From Microbispora siamensis (GTDB lineage: Bacteria > Actinomycetota > Actinomycetes > Streptosporangiales > Streptosporangiaceae), in the NCBI RefSeq assembly GCF_016863095.1, contig NZ_BOOF01000032.1, positions 62,001 to 126,000 of the forward strand: a stretch of DNA of 64,000 nt, in the 5' to 3' direction. The notes beneath the pieces were generated by a model, which saw only the letters and a program-made list of their open reading frames with translations, ran no database searches and was not told the origin of the DNA. The translations under genes were made by a program, and so were the position numbers. How positions within the stretch are numbered: the first letter of the stretch is position 1; every line of letters starts with the position of its first letter. Positions 25,854-34,846 of the stretch are shown piece by piece.

Positions 25854-26295
25854 GATTGATTCCCCCTGGCTGTCATGCGTTCTTTAGACACATCCACACT
25901 GCCTTGGCCTGCCTTTAGGCAGGCAGGGGGAAAACCCCCATATCGATACCTGTTCGAGGCGTACCCAGGTAGCGGGTGCTAGCTGGGTAGGAGACAGGTC
26001 CAGCCGCTCCCGGCGCTCGGCGGCTGGCGGCAACTCGACCAGCTCCTGTTTCGAGACGGTGTCGAGCAGGAAGAAGCCCTCGAACAGTTCCTTGGTCTCG
26101 CCGTACGGCCCGTCCGTGACCACGGGCGCCTCGCCGCCGAAGTCGACCACGACGCCCTGGCCCGGATTGGTAGGCCAGCGAAGTGGCGCCGAAAGTGACC
26201 GACATCTGGCTCCCGTTCTCGCGGACAAATCAGACGTCGAACCACGCATAACGCGATGGCTCACATGAACCGAATGACGGCCATAGGGTCGTCCC
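25854..26295. other. Debris region with a YCII/DGPF fragment
   Basis: No intact gene. On the minus strand about 26040-26165 reads VVVDFGGEAPVVTDGPYGET and KELFEGFFLLDTVSKQE, the core of DGPF/YCII-domain proteins, without a proper start or end. The rest shows nothing recognisable. Confidence 0.6.
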
Positions 26296-27081
26296 ATGAC
26301 TGACACGGAAACCGTTGACGAGACCCCGGCGGCGAGGGCCGCCCGCTTTCGTGCGGAGGCCGCCGCACGGGGGATTCCGGCCGCCGAGGTGGAGGCGTAC
26401 ATACGCACCGCCCGCCCGGCGGTTTACCTCGCGGAGGACGGCCCCGGCCCGGTGGTGGCGCTGACCGGCGGGAACCCCCCGCTGCCGGAGGGCGCCCCCG
26501 CGCCGGTGGCGGCGTTCGTCGCGGCCGTCGACTGCGCGGCCCTGCCGCCCGGGGCGACGGATCTGCCGCTGCCTACCGAGGGTCTGCTGTTGTTCTTCGC
26601 CGATCCCGATCCGGGCAGTGGGGCGGTGGTCGCCGACGCCGTGCGGTATGTACCGGCAGGGACGCTGTCGGCAGAGCGACGGGTCGACCCGGACGGCGGT
26701 CCGGACACCTACCGCCGGGCGCGGCTGGACTTCTGCTTCCATCAGTGGTCGTGGCCGTGGCGCGAGGAGGACGACGACGAGGAGTCGCAGCGGGCCGCCG
26801 AGTTGGAGTCCGCCTGGTCGCACGTGGTCGGCTGGCGCCCTCACTGGCGCTTCCAGCTTGGCGGTGAGCCGGTCCTCTTCAACTGGGACCCGGTCGAGGT
26901 CGCCCGGGACGAAGTGCCGCTGCCCGTCGCGGACGGCGATGAGTGGACGCTGCTGGCCACCTGGCGCGGTGAAGACGACTGCGAGGAGCTGGAGGCGGGC
27001 CTCTTCCACTGGGTGATTCGCCGCGCCGACCTGGCCGCTCTCCGCTTCGACCGGGTGTACGTGTACGTCGACGCCTTCTGA
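26296..27081 (+). CDS. DUF1963 family protein
   Basis: 261 residues. N-terminal Ala/Arg-rich helix, then GGNPPLPEG, LLLFFADPDPGSG, GGEPVLFNWDP and a final FDRVYVYVDAF, the pattern of DUF1963 (YwqG-like) cytoplasmic proteins. Function unknown. It looks intact, but the truncated histidine kinase ends against its 3' end, so it lies in rearranged DNA. Confidence 0.8.
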   Translation: MTDTETVDETPAARAARFRAEAAARGIPAAEVEAYIRTARPAVYLAEDGPGPVVALTGGNPPLPEGAPAPVAAFVAAVDCAALPPGATDLPLPTEGLLLFFADPDPGSGAVVADAVRYVPAGTLSAERRVDPDGGPDTYRRARLDFCFHQWSWPWREEDDDEESQRAAELESAWSHVVGWRPHWRFQLGGEPVLFNWDPVEVARDEVPLPVADGDEWTLLATWRGEDDCEELEAGLFHWVIRRADLAALRFDRVYVYVDAF

Positions 27082-27094
27082 CGCCCGGGCATCC

Positions 27095-27523
27095 GACCCC
27101 TAGCCTGAGCGCGATCCGTTCGTGCAGGGTCGACAGGGATAGTCGCTGCGCGGTGGCGGTGATCCGGTGGATGGGCTGCAGGATCCGCCTGGCGATCAAC
27201 CATCCGACGGCCAACGAGACCAGTGTCAGGGCTCCGACCGTCAGCACGGTCGCCTGCCACTGGTAGCCGATCACGTTGTTCACCAGTTCGGGCAGCTGTG
27301 GCAGCCGATCGTTCGGCACGACCCGCAGCGGCGCCGCCCCTCCTTCGGACAGCCGGGCGATCCGCGCGCCCAGCGGCGGCGCCGCCCCTCCGCCGGACAG
27401 CCAGGCGATCCGCGCGTCCAGCGCCCGGCGCAGTAGGAGGTTGACCGTGACCAGCAACACGACCGAGGTGAGCAGGAACAGTCCGGAGTAGATCAGCGTG
27501 AGCCGGACCCGGATCGTCGTCAC
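27095..27523 (-). pseudogene. Sensor histidine kinase, N-terminal fragment
   Basis: GTG at 27523 overlaps the response-regulator stop (GTGA). RVRLTLIYSGLFLLTSVVLL is the first membrane segment, a sensor loop follows, a second segment VLTVGALTLVSLAVGWL, then HAMP-like ARRILQPIHRITATAQRLS. Homology ends near STLHERIAL; the kinase core is missing. The sensor loop contains a near-direct repeat (GGAAPPLGARIARLSEGGAA versus the preceding ARIAWLSGGGAAPP). Confidence 0.8.
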
Positions 27524-27890
27524 AGCAGGTATCCCGCATCGGGAACGGTCTGAATGCACGGCGGGTCGCCCAGCTTGGCCCTTAGGCGGCTGACCAGGAC
27601 TCCCACCACCGTGGTGAACGGATCGGCGTTTCTCGTCCCAGGCCTCTTCAAGCAGCCGTTCGAAGCTCACGACACACGAGGTCGCCGTGGATCTCGGGCA
27701 GGTCCCGGTCCAGCACGAGAACGTCGTAGTCGTGCACCGCCAGCCGCTCCACCGCGGGGGCCCCGTCGTACACCACGTCGACGGCCATGGCATGGCGGCG
27801 CAACCCAACCGCCACGAGATCGGCCTGGTCGCGCTCGTCTTCGGCCACCAGAATGCGCACCCGACGTTCATACTCGAACCGGGGTTTCAA
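27524..27890 (-). pseudogene. OmpR-type response regulator, deleted and frameshifted
   Basis: Starts MKPRFEYERRVRILVAEDE; receiver domain with the phospho-Asp in YDVLVLDRDLPEIHGD, then a jump within ~10 residues to the very end of the winged-helix domain (RLLEEAWDE, then in a shifted frame PFTTVVGVLVSRLRAKLGD). Most of the receiver's second half and the DNA-binding domain are deleted. Paired with the truncated kinase behind it. Confidence 0.8.
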
Positions 27891-28184
27891 CGGCGTTAAC
27901 GGATCCGTTCACGACCGTGCAACCCGCTTCAGGCCACGCTGGCGGCCATGATCAGAGCCCTCTGCGCGGCTCCTGGTGTCGGCCACGACGTCCCAGTCGG
28001 CGTCCCCATCGGCCATCCCAGACGGGGGCTGCACCGCCGGTACGGCGCCACCGCCGCAATCGGCACCGCTGACATCGGTGAACACGCTCCGCCAGGCGGA
28101 GGGTCGCCTCGCGAGGTGACGCGGCTGCTCGGGCATTCGCGCACGGCATGTGAGCAGAACTGGACCTATCGGAAGGAGTGGATA
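27891..28184. other. Gene-free stretch before the ABC exporter operon
   Basis: 294 bases with no supported gene; holds the presumed promoter of the exporter operon. GGAAGGAG at 28171-28178 is the ribosome site for the GTG at 28185. Confidence 0.4.
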
Positions 28185-28930
28185 GTGAGCAATGCCGCCC
28201 ACACGCCCGTACTGAGCGCCCGGGGCTGCGGAAGGAGCATGGCAAAGGGGAAGGACTGGTACGCGCCGTCGACGGCGTCGACCTCGACGTCAGCGCGGGA
28301 GAGACGGTGGCGATCATGGGGCCCAGCGGCTGCGGTAAGTCAACGCTGCTGCACCTGCTCGGCGGGCTGGACCGGCCCTCGGCCGGCGAGGTGTCGCTGA
28401 ACGGCCGGCGCACCGACAACATCAGCGAGAAGGCCCTGGCCAGGATGCGGCGTACCGAGGTCAGCTACGTCTTCCAGTCCTTCCATCTGATGGAGGAGCT
28501 CACGGCCGTCGAGAACGTCGAGCTGGCGGCGCTGCTCGCCGGACGCTCGCCGCGGGTCGCCCGGCGGCGCGCGGAGGAGCTGCTGGATCAGCTCGGGCTC
28601 TCCGGCCGGGCGCGATTCCTGCCCTCCGCGCTGTCGGGCGGCCAGCGGCAGCGGGTCGCGGTCGCCCGGGCGCTGAGCAACGAGCCGCTGGTCGTCCTCG
28701 CCGACGAACCGACCGGAAACCTGGACAGCGCCGCCACCTTGGACGTCCTCCAGCTCTTCAAGGACCTGCACGAGTCCGGGCAGACGCTGGTCATCGTCAC
28801 CCACGACGCGCGGATCGCGGCCACCGCGGACCGGAAATTCTCGATGCGCGACGGCGCGTTCGTCGATGAGGCCAGGTTGACCGGCGGCACCACCGGGCAG
28901 CTTGGCGCGCTCGTCGGACTGGAGGACTGA
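28185..28930 (+). pseudogene. LolD/MacB-type ABC transporter ATPase, probable N-terminal frameshift
   Basis: From residue ~15 on a full ATPase: GPSGCGKSTLLHLLGG (Walker A), LSGGQRQRVAVARAL (signature), VLADEPTGNLD (Walker B). The natural start, GTG at 28185 with GGAAGGAG six bases upstream, gives SNAAHTPVLSARG and then breaks; one missing base near 28225 would restore SARGLRKEHGKGEGLVRAVD. A GTG at 28178 is in the correct frame but overlaps the ribosome site. So either a real frameshift, a sequencing error, or poor initiation at 28178. It would power the FtsX-type permease that follows. Confidence 0.75.
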
Positions 28931-28935
28931 CCGGA

Positions 28936-30762
28936 ATGGGCCGCATCGTCCTCGTGATCCGCCTGGCCCTGCGAGACCTCCGGCGGCGCCGCACCGAGGC
29001 CGCGCTTCTGCTGATCGCCGTCCTGGCCTCCACCACGACGCTGACGCTCGGGCTCGTCCTGCGCGACGCGGCCAGCGACCCGTATCAGAGCACCCGGGCG
29101 GCGACCAAGGGACCTGACGTGGTCGCCGGCGTCAGCCAGGCCGACGACCTCGCGGAGCTCGGAAAACTGGCCATCGCCTCCGGCGTCACTGAGCACAGCG
29201 GACCGTACCCCGTCATCGCGGCGAAGCTCGAGGCGTCCGGCCGGACGTCGGATGTGCAGGTGGAAGGGCGCGACGCCGCTGACGCGGCGGTCGATCAGCC
29301 CGAGGTGACGCAGGGCAGTTGGGTCGGTGACGGCGGCGTGGTGCTCGAGGCCGCCTTCGCCGACTCGCTCGATGTCGGCGTCGGCGACTCGGTCGCCCTG
29401 GACGGTAGGTCGTTCAAGGTCGTCGGAGTCGCGGTCACCGCGGCGATGCCGCCCTATCCCGGAGCGTCCTGCATCGTCTCCGCCGGCTGCATCAACGGCG
29501 CCATCCCGGACGACCGGAATCTGCCGGCGGGGTTGCTGTACAAACCCGGGCTGGCCTGGCTCACCCAGGCGGACGTGCTGAGCCTTGCCATGGACCGAAG
29601 CGCTCTGTCCTACGTGATGAACCTGAAGCTGGCCGACCCGGACGAAGCCCAGGCATTCGTCGACAGGAACGGCGGCCATTATGGCGGCGCCATGCCGATG
29701 CAGACCTGGGAGAGCATTCTCGCCGACGCCACCGACCTGGCCCGGGACTCCCAGATCCTGCTGCTGATCGGCGCGTGGCTGCTCGGCCTGCTCGCTGTGG
29801 CCAGTCTTTCGGTGTTGGTCGGCGGGCGGATAGCCGATCAGACCAGGCGTATCGGGTTGCTGAAAGCAGTCGGCGGCACACCGGGCCTGGTCGCTGCCGT
29901 GCTACTCGCGGAGTACCTCCTGGTGGCCGTCGTAGCGGCTGCGGCCGGGCTGACGATCGGAGCGCTGACCGCTCCGTTGCTCACCGAGTCGAGCGCGGGC
30001 CTCGTCGGCGGCGCGGGGACGGCGTCGTTGACCTGGTCCACGATCGGTCTGGTGACCGCTGTGGCACTCGGCGTCGCGGTGGTGGCGACCGCTGTTCCGG
30101 CCGTGCGCGCGGCCCGCTCCAGCACCGTCAGCGCGCTGGCCGACGCGGCACGCCCGCCTCGCCGGACCGGCTGGCTGATCAGTCTCTCGGCACGACTACC
30201 CGTCCCGCTGCTGCTCGCTCTGCGGGTCGCCGCCCGCCGGCCGCGACGGGTGGTGCTGGGCGTGGTCAGCATCGCGGTCACGGTCAGCGGGATCTACGTC
30301 CTGCTGGTGCTCAACGCCTTCCTCGGCGAGCAGCCAGGCACCGGCGCATACACCGAAGATCAGGTGGCGGTGCTGCGGCGCGTGCTCCTCGTCTGGACGG
30401 TCATCCTGCTCTCCCTGGCGGCGGTCAACGCCATCGTCATCACCTGGGCGACGGCGCTCGACAACCGGTACGCATCGGCGCTGGCACGCGCCCTCGGCGC
30501 AACCCCCCAGGAAGTGACCGTCGCCCTGGCGACCGCGCAGGTGCTGCCCGCGTTCCTCGGCGCTGTCCTGGGTGTCTTCCCGGGAGGTTTCCTGCTGTTC
30601 GCCGCCATCAACACGATCACCGGCGGCGACGGCGACAAGGCCACGCTTCCCGCACCCTGGCAGCTGGTCGCCCTGGTGCTGGCAACCGTGCTCGTGGTGG
30701 CGGCGCTCACCTCTGTTCCCGCCCACCTTGGCGGACGCCGTCCCGTGACGGCCACTCTCTAA
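28936..30762 (+). CDS. FtsX-like ABC transporter permease
   Basis: 608 residues with an N-terminal membrane helix (AALLLIAVLASTTTLTLGLV), an extracytoplasmic domain (about 45-270) and clusters of helices, including the FtsX-type VASLSVLVGGRIADQTRRIG and LLKAVGGTPG segments. Shorter than the two-FtsX-domain relatives (~800). It begins 6 bases after the ATPase gene; together they form a MacB/LolCDE-type exporter, often for peptides or antibiotics. Lost regulators (the two-component remnant) lie upstream. Confidence 0.88.
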   Translation: MGRIVLVIRLALRDLRRRRTEAALLLIAVLASTTTLTLGLVLRDAASDPYQSTRAATKGPDVVAGVSQADDLAELGKLAIASGVTEHSGPYPVIAAKLEASGRTSDVQVEGRDAADAAVDQPEVTQGSWVGDGGVVLEAAFADSLDVGVGDSVALDGRSFKVVGVAVTAAMPPYPGASCIVSAGCINGAIPDDRNLPAGLLYKPGLAWLTQADVLSLAMDRSALSYVMNLKLADPDEAQAFVDRNGGHYGGAMPMQTWESILADATDLARDSQILLLIGAWLLGLLAVASLSVLVGGRIADQTRRIGLLKAVGGTPGLVAAVLLAEYLLVAVVAAAAGLTIGALTAPLLTESSAGLVGGAGTASLTWSTIGLVTAVALGVAVVATAVPAVRAARSSTVSALADAARPPRRTGWLISLSARLPVPLLLALRVAARRPRRVVLGVVSIAVTVSGIYVLLVLNAFLGEQPGTGAYTEDQVAVLRRVLLVWTVILLSLAAVNAIVITWATALDNRYASALARALGATPQEVTVALATAQVLPAFLGAVLGVFPGGFLLFAAINTITGGDGDKATLPAPWQLVALVLATVLVVAALTSVPAHLGGRRPVTATL

Positions 30763-31256
30763 GCCGGCCACCACGGCGATCTCGTCCCCACCGGCCGTTT
30801 TCGGCACCTCATGAGAGGGATCAGGCCAGGGCCGCGTGCTGGTAGTGCGTGACCGGTGGCCGGCTCCTTGCGAGCAACTTCCCTAGCCGATTCCGGGAGT
30901 GGGCGGGGTTTCCGTGCATGAGCCCCGGTACCGGAATCTCGAGATCGTCCCGCTTGCTGAGGGCGGCGGCGAGCGGGGGAGGCGGCGCCCGGGAGAACGC
31001 CCGCCTTGCCGCCGCCGTCATGGAGGCCGCCGCCGGCCGGTGACGCCTGGGTGGAACCCGACATGGGAGCCCTACCTGATGGCCGCCGAGGGCGGCCGCT
31101 TGCCGTGTTCCGCGTCGACCTGGCGTTGCGCGCCAGAATCGTACGATTCCGTGACGGAAGTTGGGGCCGGGCAGGACGAGGGTGCCGTCGGTCCCGTGGA
31201 TCTTCAGGTAGGGACGGGTCGTCCGTGCACGTTGAAGCTGGTCTGGCTCCGTCGCA
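30763..31256. other. Gene-free stretch
   Basis: 494 bases. Short open frames on both strands show no recognisable family or convincing start. Nothing further can be supported. Confidence 0.4.
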
Positions 31257-31658
31257 TCACGGAGCCGCCGTGGTGCCCGGCCGCGGCGATGTGACCTCCC
31301 CGATGGGTGCGGTATGAGAACTGCCGGGTGATTGGGCGCGTCTGTCGAGGGCCTGGACCCACTTGACCGCGACCGCGGCGACCTGGATCAGCTCGCAGCG
31401 CAGGCGGTCGGCGTCGTCCTCGGCGAACGCTTCGAGGACCTCTTCGTACAGGATGTGCCGCCAGGTCAGCCGGCCTTCGGCCGCGGCGTCGGTCACGGCC
31501 TGTTTGGCCAGGTCGGCCTCGGACGCGTACGCGGGCCCGGTGCCGTCGGGGTGTTCCTGCAGGCCCCACATCGCATCCTGGGCGGCTCGTTCTGCTGCCA
31601 CCTCGCTCAGCGCTCGGTTCAGCGACCCGGGCATGCCGTAGTCGCCGGGCTGCGTCAT
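31257..31658 (-). CDS. MazG-like / NTP-pyrophosphatase-type small protein
   Basis: 133 residues. AAERAAQDAMWGLQEHPDG, WRHILYEEVLEAFAEDDADR and LRCELIQVAAVAVKWVQAL resemble the all-alpha NTP pyrophosphatase-like proteins found in actinomycetes and phages, with acidic residues (EExxE) that could bind Mg. ATG at 31658. Role in nucleotide clean-up is inferred. No clear operon partner. Confidence 0.6.
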   Translation of the reverse strand: MTQPGDYGMPGSLNRALSEVAAERAAQDAMWGLQEHPDGTGPAYASEADLAKQAVTDAAAEGRLTWRHILYEEVLEAFAEDDADRLRCELIQVAAVAVKWVQALDRRAQSPGSSHTAPIGEVTSPRPGTTAAP

Positions 31659-31783
31659 CGTGTCGGTGTCCTTTCCCTGAATGGCGATCCAGCTGTCAAG
31701 CCACAAGTCGGCTGTTGACGGCGTCGAGCAGCTGGATGATTCTCGTACGGCTTGCAGCGCTTCGAAGTACCAACAGAGGCAGA

Positions 31784-31809
31784 CCCCGGGTTTCTTTCGG
31801 AACCCGGGG
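31784..31809. terminator. Perfect 9-bp hairpin
   Basis: CCCCGGGTT (31784-31792) pairs with AACCCGGGG (31801-31809) around an 8-base loop. It lies in a 330-base gene-free stretch upstream of the MazG-like gene, and may be a leftover terminator of a lost gene. Confidence 0.5.
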
Positions 31810-31989
31810 TGTGAGATGCGCTCCGACCAGTGGATCCGGCACTGGGAGGCCCGACAGGGGCGGTGGGCAGCGGCGGGGTCCGGCTCAGCCGTCGGCCGGG
31901 CCCGGCCATGCGCGCCTTGCCCACTCCGGCGTGCTGCCGTTCGATGGACAGACCCCGCGATCGCACGAGCGCGTCGTCCATGCACGTAC

Positions 31990-32244
31990 GCGCTGCTGTA
32001 CGACGTCGCCCACGACATGGTCGCGGCCGGCTTCGGCGGCCCGGCCGGCCCCCCGCCCGGCGCGGGCCCCGTGCGCCCAACGATCACGGGCGGCCCGGAG
32101 ACCGTCGCCGCGCAGCTCCAGGCGGTGTGCGAGGCGGGCGTGGGCATCGCCGACCTCATCTTCTCGGCCGACCTCCTGCCGCCCGAGGTGCCGCCGGAGT
32201 CGGTCAAGCTGTTCAGCAAGGAAGTCATTCCCGCCTTCCGCTGA
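31990..32244 (+). pseudogene. Luciferase-like monooxygenase, C-terminal fragment
   Basis: The final ~85 codons read VAAQLQAVCEAGVGIADLIF, SADLLPPEVPPESVKLF and KEVIPAFR, the typical end of flavin-dependent luciferase-like monooxygenases (normally ~330 residues). The open frame continues upstream to 31681 but loses sense. Followed after 23 bases by a small gene. Confidence 0.65.
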
Positions 32245-32267
32245 GCGGTCATCCCGAGAGGAAAATC

Positions 32268-32573
32268 ATGTATCTCAGCATCGGTCCGGACCAGGTCGTG
32301 TCCGTGCATGAGGCCGACGACTTCACCCGCCTGCATCTGGAACTGCGCGAGATCGGGCCGGATGCCGCCGGACAGGCCCTGCAGGCCGCCGGGCTGGGGC
32401 GGCTGCACGGTCCCGATCACGCGTACCTCGACCTCGCCGCGCTACGCGGCCTGGCGAGCGCTTCGGCCACCTCGCCGGGCTGGGCCGCCGGGTGGGACGC
32501 CATGGTCGAGTACGCCCGCCGCAAGGGATGGCTCAGCGCGGACGGCGACGCCGTGCGGGTCCACCTCGCATGA
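32268..32573 (+). CDS. Small hypothetical protein
   Basis: 101 residues, acidic to neutral, no membrane segment. ATG at 32268 with GAGAGG seven bases upstream. The composition and third-position GC look like a true gene. I do not recognise the family; helices around LHLELREIGPDAAGQAL and WDAMVEYARRKGWLS are likely. Its position behind a flavin-monooxygenase fragment suggests a former operon. Confidence 0.55.
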   Translation: MYLSIGPDQVVSVHEADDFTRLHLELREIGPDAAGQALQAAGLGRLHGPDHAYLDLAALRGLASASATSPGWAAGWDAMVEYARRKGWLSADGDAVRVHLA

Positions 32574-32853
32574 CGACCGACGACCGTCGGCATCGTCGTC
32601 GTCGGCACGCTCGCGCTGGTCGTCTTCGCCGGTACGCGCGGACCGACGCGAGCGTGACGATCCATGGTCCGGCGCCGACCTGGCTCACGCGAGCAGACGG
32701 CGTCGCCGCAAGGAGCAGATCCTGCGCACCGGATGCTGCGCCTGATGCCCGCCCCGGGCATCGGGAAAGCGATGGGCAGGATAATGGCCAAGGACATGCA
32801 GGCCAAGAACGCCGACGTCGCCGCCCGCCTGATCGGAAAGGACGATCCGCCCC
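32574..32853. other. Short gene-free interval with degraded reading frames
   Basis: Directly after the stop of the small protein the same frame stays open as a hydrophobic stretch (TVGIVVVGTLALVVFAG) with no start. Further on, about 32744-32870 reads MPAPGIGKAMGRIMAKDMQA, possibly the tail of a lost oxidoreductase, running into the TetR start. Nothing firm. Confidence 0.35.
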
Positions 32854-33573
32854 GTGAGTCAGTTGGTTGAGCTCCACTCGCGTAAAGCCGCGCGCATCCT
32901 CAGCAGCGCGCGCGAGCTGGTGCTCGACCACGGCGTGGGCAAGGTCACCGTGTCCGAGATCAGCCGGGCGGCCGGTGTCGGCAAGGGGACGGTCTATCTG
33001 TACTGGCCGAGCAAGGAAGACCTCCTGCGCGGGCTGTTCGCTCGCGAACTGCTGACCCTGGTGGAGGAGGTCATCGGCCGCCTCACGGCCGACCCCGCCA
33101 CCGTGCTGCCCCGCCATCTGGCGCCGGCGTTGGTAGGCACCGCGCAGAAGCTGCCCCTGGCGCGGCGGCTGCGGGGCGGCGACCCGGAGCTGCTACGGCT
33201 GCTCAGCCCGGAACCCGGGGATCGCGAGCTGTACGCCCGCACCCAGCCCGCCGCCATGTGCACCGCGGTCATGCCGATCCTGCACCGCCACCGTCTGATC
33301 CGCCACGACCGTTCCCTCGCCGCCCAGGCCTACGCGCTGCACGCCGTACTGGGCGGATTCTTCACGGCCGTGTCCGAGCCGGAGACCGCTCCCATCGCCG
33401 TCGACGATCCGTACACGGTTCTCGCCGACACCGTGGCCCTGCTGCTCGAACCGTCCGATGCGCCCGGCGAGGAGGCCATCGCCGCAGCCGCCGAGGAGAC
33501 CATCGCGGTCTTCTGCCAGACCCGGGACGCGGTCCTGCGCCTCATCGAACTCAGCCAAGCCCCCGCCCAATGA
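32854..33573 (+). CDS. TetR family transcriptional regulator
   Basis: 239 residues. Helix-turn-helix VSEISRAAGVGKGTVYLYWP in an N-terminal TetR domain; C-terminal ligand domain of undefined type ends in a long helix. GTG at 32854 with GGAAAGGA about 10 bases upstream. It sits amid debris, so the genes it controlled may have been lost. Confidence 0.85.
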   Translation: MSQLVELHSRKAARILSSARELVLDHGVGKVTVSEISRAAGVGKGTVYLYWPSKEDLLRGLFARELLTLVEEVIGRLTADPATVLPRHLAPALVGTAQKLPLARRLRGGDPELLRLLSPEPGDRELYARTQPAAMCTAVMPILHRHRLIRHDRSLAAQAYALHAVLGGFFTAVSEPETAPIAVDDPYTVLADTVALLLEPSDAPGEEAIAAAAEETIAVFCQTRDAVLRLIELSQAPAQ

Positions 33574-33617
33574 CCGGGGACATCGGGACCCAGCGGGAGG
33601 AGGGACTCTCGCTGGAC

Positions 33618-33722
33618 TCAGGCGTTGAGCAGGTCGAGAGCGATGTCGACGATCGTGTCCTCCTGGCCGCCGACGAGTCGCCGGCGGCCGACCTCGAGAT
33701 GGGCGGAGGCGATGGGGGCGCC
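33618..33722 (-). pseudogene. 4-hydroxy-2-oxovalerate aldolase, C-terminal fragment
   Basis: The last ~30 codons read LEVGRRRLVGGQEDTIVDIA then LDLLNA, the hallmark ending of DmpG/BphI-type aldolases of meta-cleavage pathways (normally ~340 residues). The rest is gone at a junction near 33710-33722 with the flavin reductase fragment on the opposite strand. Confidence 0.7.
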
Positions 33723-33951
33723 ACTGCTGCCCGGCGCGGTGGGCTTCCTCGTCTGCGAAGTGGAGCGGCATGTCGACGGCGGCGACCACGTCGTGCTCCT
33801 GGGCAACGTGGTGCACACCAAGGTGGCCGGCGGGCAACCGCTGACCTACCACGGCCGGGTGTTCGGGACGACACGGCGCTCGCCGGATAGACGGGAGGTT
33901 CGGAACGGCGCGGGATTGTTCACCCAGCCGCGCTCATGGCTCGGCCGGTGA
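33718..33951 (+). pseudogene. Flavin reductase (HpaC-type), C-terminal fragment
   Basis: PLLPGAVGFLVCEVERHVDG, GDHVVLLGNVVHTKVAGG and PLTYHGRVFG match the C-terminal half of flavin reductases that feed two-component aromatic or steroid monooxygenases. The start and flavin-binding N-terminal half are missing. Both this and the aldolase remnant come from aromatic-degradation loci. Confidence 0.65.
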
Positions 33952-34007
33952 GCACGGCGTTGACGCCCGCGTTGAACGTCGTCCTACAGGGTTGTTAGCT
34001 TGCGCGC

Positions 34008-34538
34008 ATGTCAGATCTGGGACTTGTGGCTTGGCCGCCTGAGCTGATCCGGACCGAGCGGCTCGTGCTCCGTGAGCCCGAGGCGCGGGACCGTACAACA
34101 TTCATCGAGCTGCTCGCCTCGCCAGAGGTGCACACCTACCTCGGCGGTCCCCGCCCGCGTGACGAGCTTGAGCGTGAGATGCCCGAGGTGCCCGAGCGAT
34201 GGCCAGGGAGTTTCGTCGTCGAGCTCGACGGGGCGATGATCGGCCAGATCCTGCTCAGGAGAGCAACCGGGCACCGTCGCCCGGCTGCCATGGGGAAGGT
34301 CGATCTCGGTTACCTGTTCCTGCCGAATGCCTGGGGGCAAGGGTACGCCGCCGAGGCGTGCGCGGCGGCACTCGACTGGTTCGACGGCGCCCTTCCCGGT
34401 GAGCCGGTGGTGCTCACCACCCAGAGCGCCAACGTCGGCTCGATGCGCCTCGCGGCGAAGCTGGGGTTCACCGAGGTCGAGCGGTTCCAGGCCTGGGACG
34501 CCGAGCAGTGGCTCGGCCTGCGGCCCCCGGCCACGTGA
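34008..34538 (+). CDS. GNAT family N-acetyltransferase
   Basis: 176 residues of the RimJ/RimL type: IRTERLVLREPEARDRTTFI at the start, LGYLFLPNAWGQGYAAEACA as the acetyl-CoA-binding motif A, and NVGSMRLAAKLGFTEVERF near the end. Substrate unknown. Stands alone between debris and the ribosomal protein operon. Confidence 0.85.
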   Translation: MSDLGLVAWPPELIRTERLVLREPEARDRTTFIELLASPEVHTYLGGPRPRDELEREMPEVPERWPGSFVVELDGAMIGQILLRRATGHRRPAAMGKVDLGYLFLPNAWGQGYAAEACAAALDWFDGALPGEPVVLTTQSANVGSMRLAAKLGFTEVERFQAWDAEQWLGLRPPAT

Positions 34539-34622
34539 TGGGGCTACGCGATTGGTGGCCCTCAGTGAGACCCGCCTTTCGGGGCAGGGCGTGACAGTGC
34601 GGCGTCGGGACTGCCGGGTGGT

Positions 34623-34666
34623 GCCGCCACCGCTGTTCACTACCGGATCGAACTGGCGGTGGCGGC
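34623..34666 (-). terminator. Possible terminator of the ribosomal paralog operon
   Basis: GCCGCCACCG (34623-34632) pairs perfectly with CGGTGGCGGC (34657-34666) around a 24-base loop, just beyond the rpmF stop at 34674. The long loop makes the call tentative. Confidence 0.4.
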
Positions 34667-34673
34667 GGACGTG

Positions 34674-34844
34674 TCACGCCGGCGGGTCGATCAGACCTCG
34701 TTGGTAGGCGCGGACGAGGCGGCGGGGCACCAGCAGTTCCCGCCCGTTCAGGGTGATCGGGACGAGGTCGGGGCGCTGTGCCTTCCACTGGGAGCGGCGG
34801 TGCCGGGTGTTGCTGCGGGAGGTCCTGCGCTTGGGTACGGCCAC
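34674..34844 (-). CDS. rpmF: Ribosomal protein L32, zinc-free paralog
   Basis: 56 residues starting (GTG) [20 protein letters not shown], the L32 signature. It has no cysteines, whereas the zinc-binding form carries a four-Cys ribbon; this is the C-minus form that replaces the zinc form during zinc starvation. Last gene of the five-gene minus-strand operon, two bases after rpsN. Confidence 0.9.
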   Translation of the reverse strand: MAVPKRRTSRSNTRHRRSQWKAQRPDLVPITLNGRELLVPRRLVRAYQRGLIDPPA

Positions 34845-34846
34845 GG

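Noticed and set aside
27320..27430. GC-rich near repeat suspected as a tandem repeat array
   Set aside because: It is only two copies inside the sensor loop of the kinase remnant, explained as a small duplication; no CRISPR-like spacing anywhere in the window.
30821..31021. 66-codon minus-strand frame after the exporter permease
   Set aside because: No family resemblance, no ribosome site, composition like non-coding shadow.
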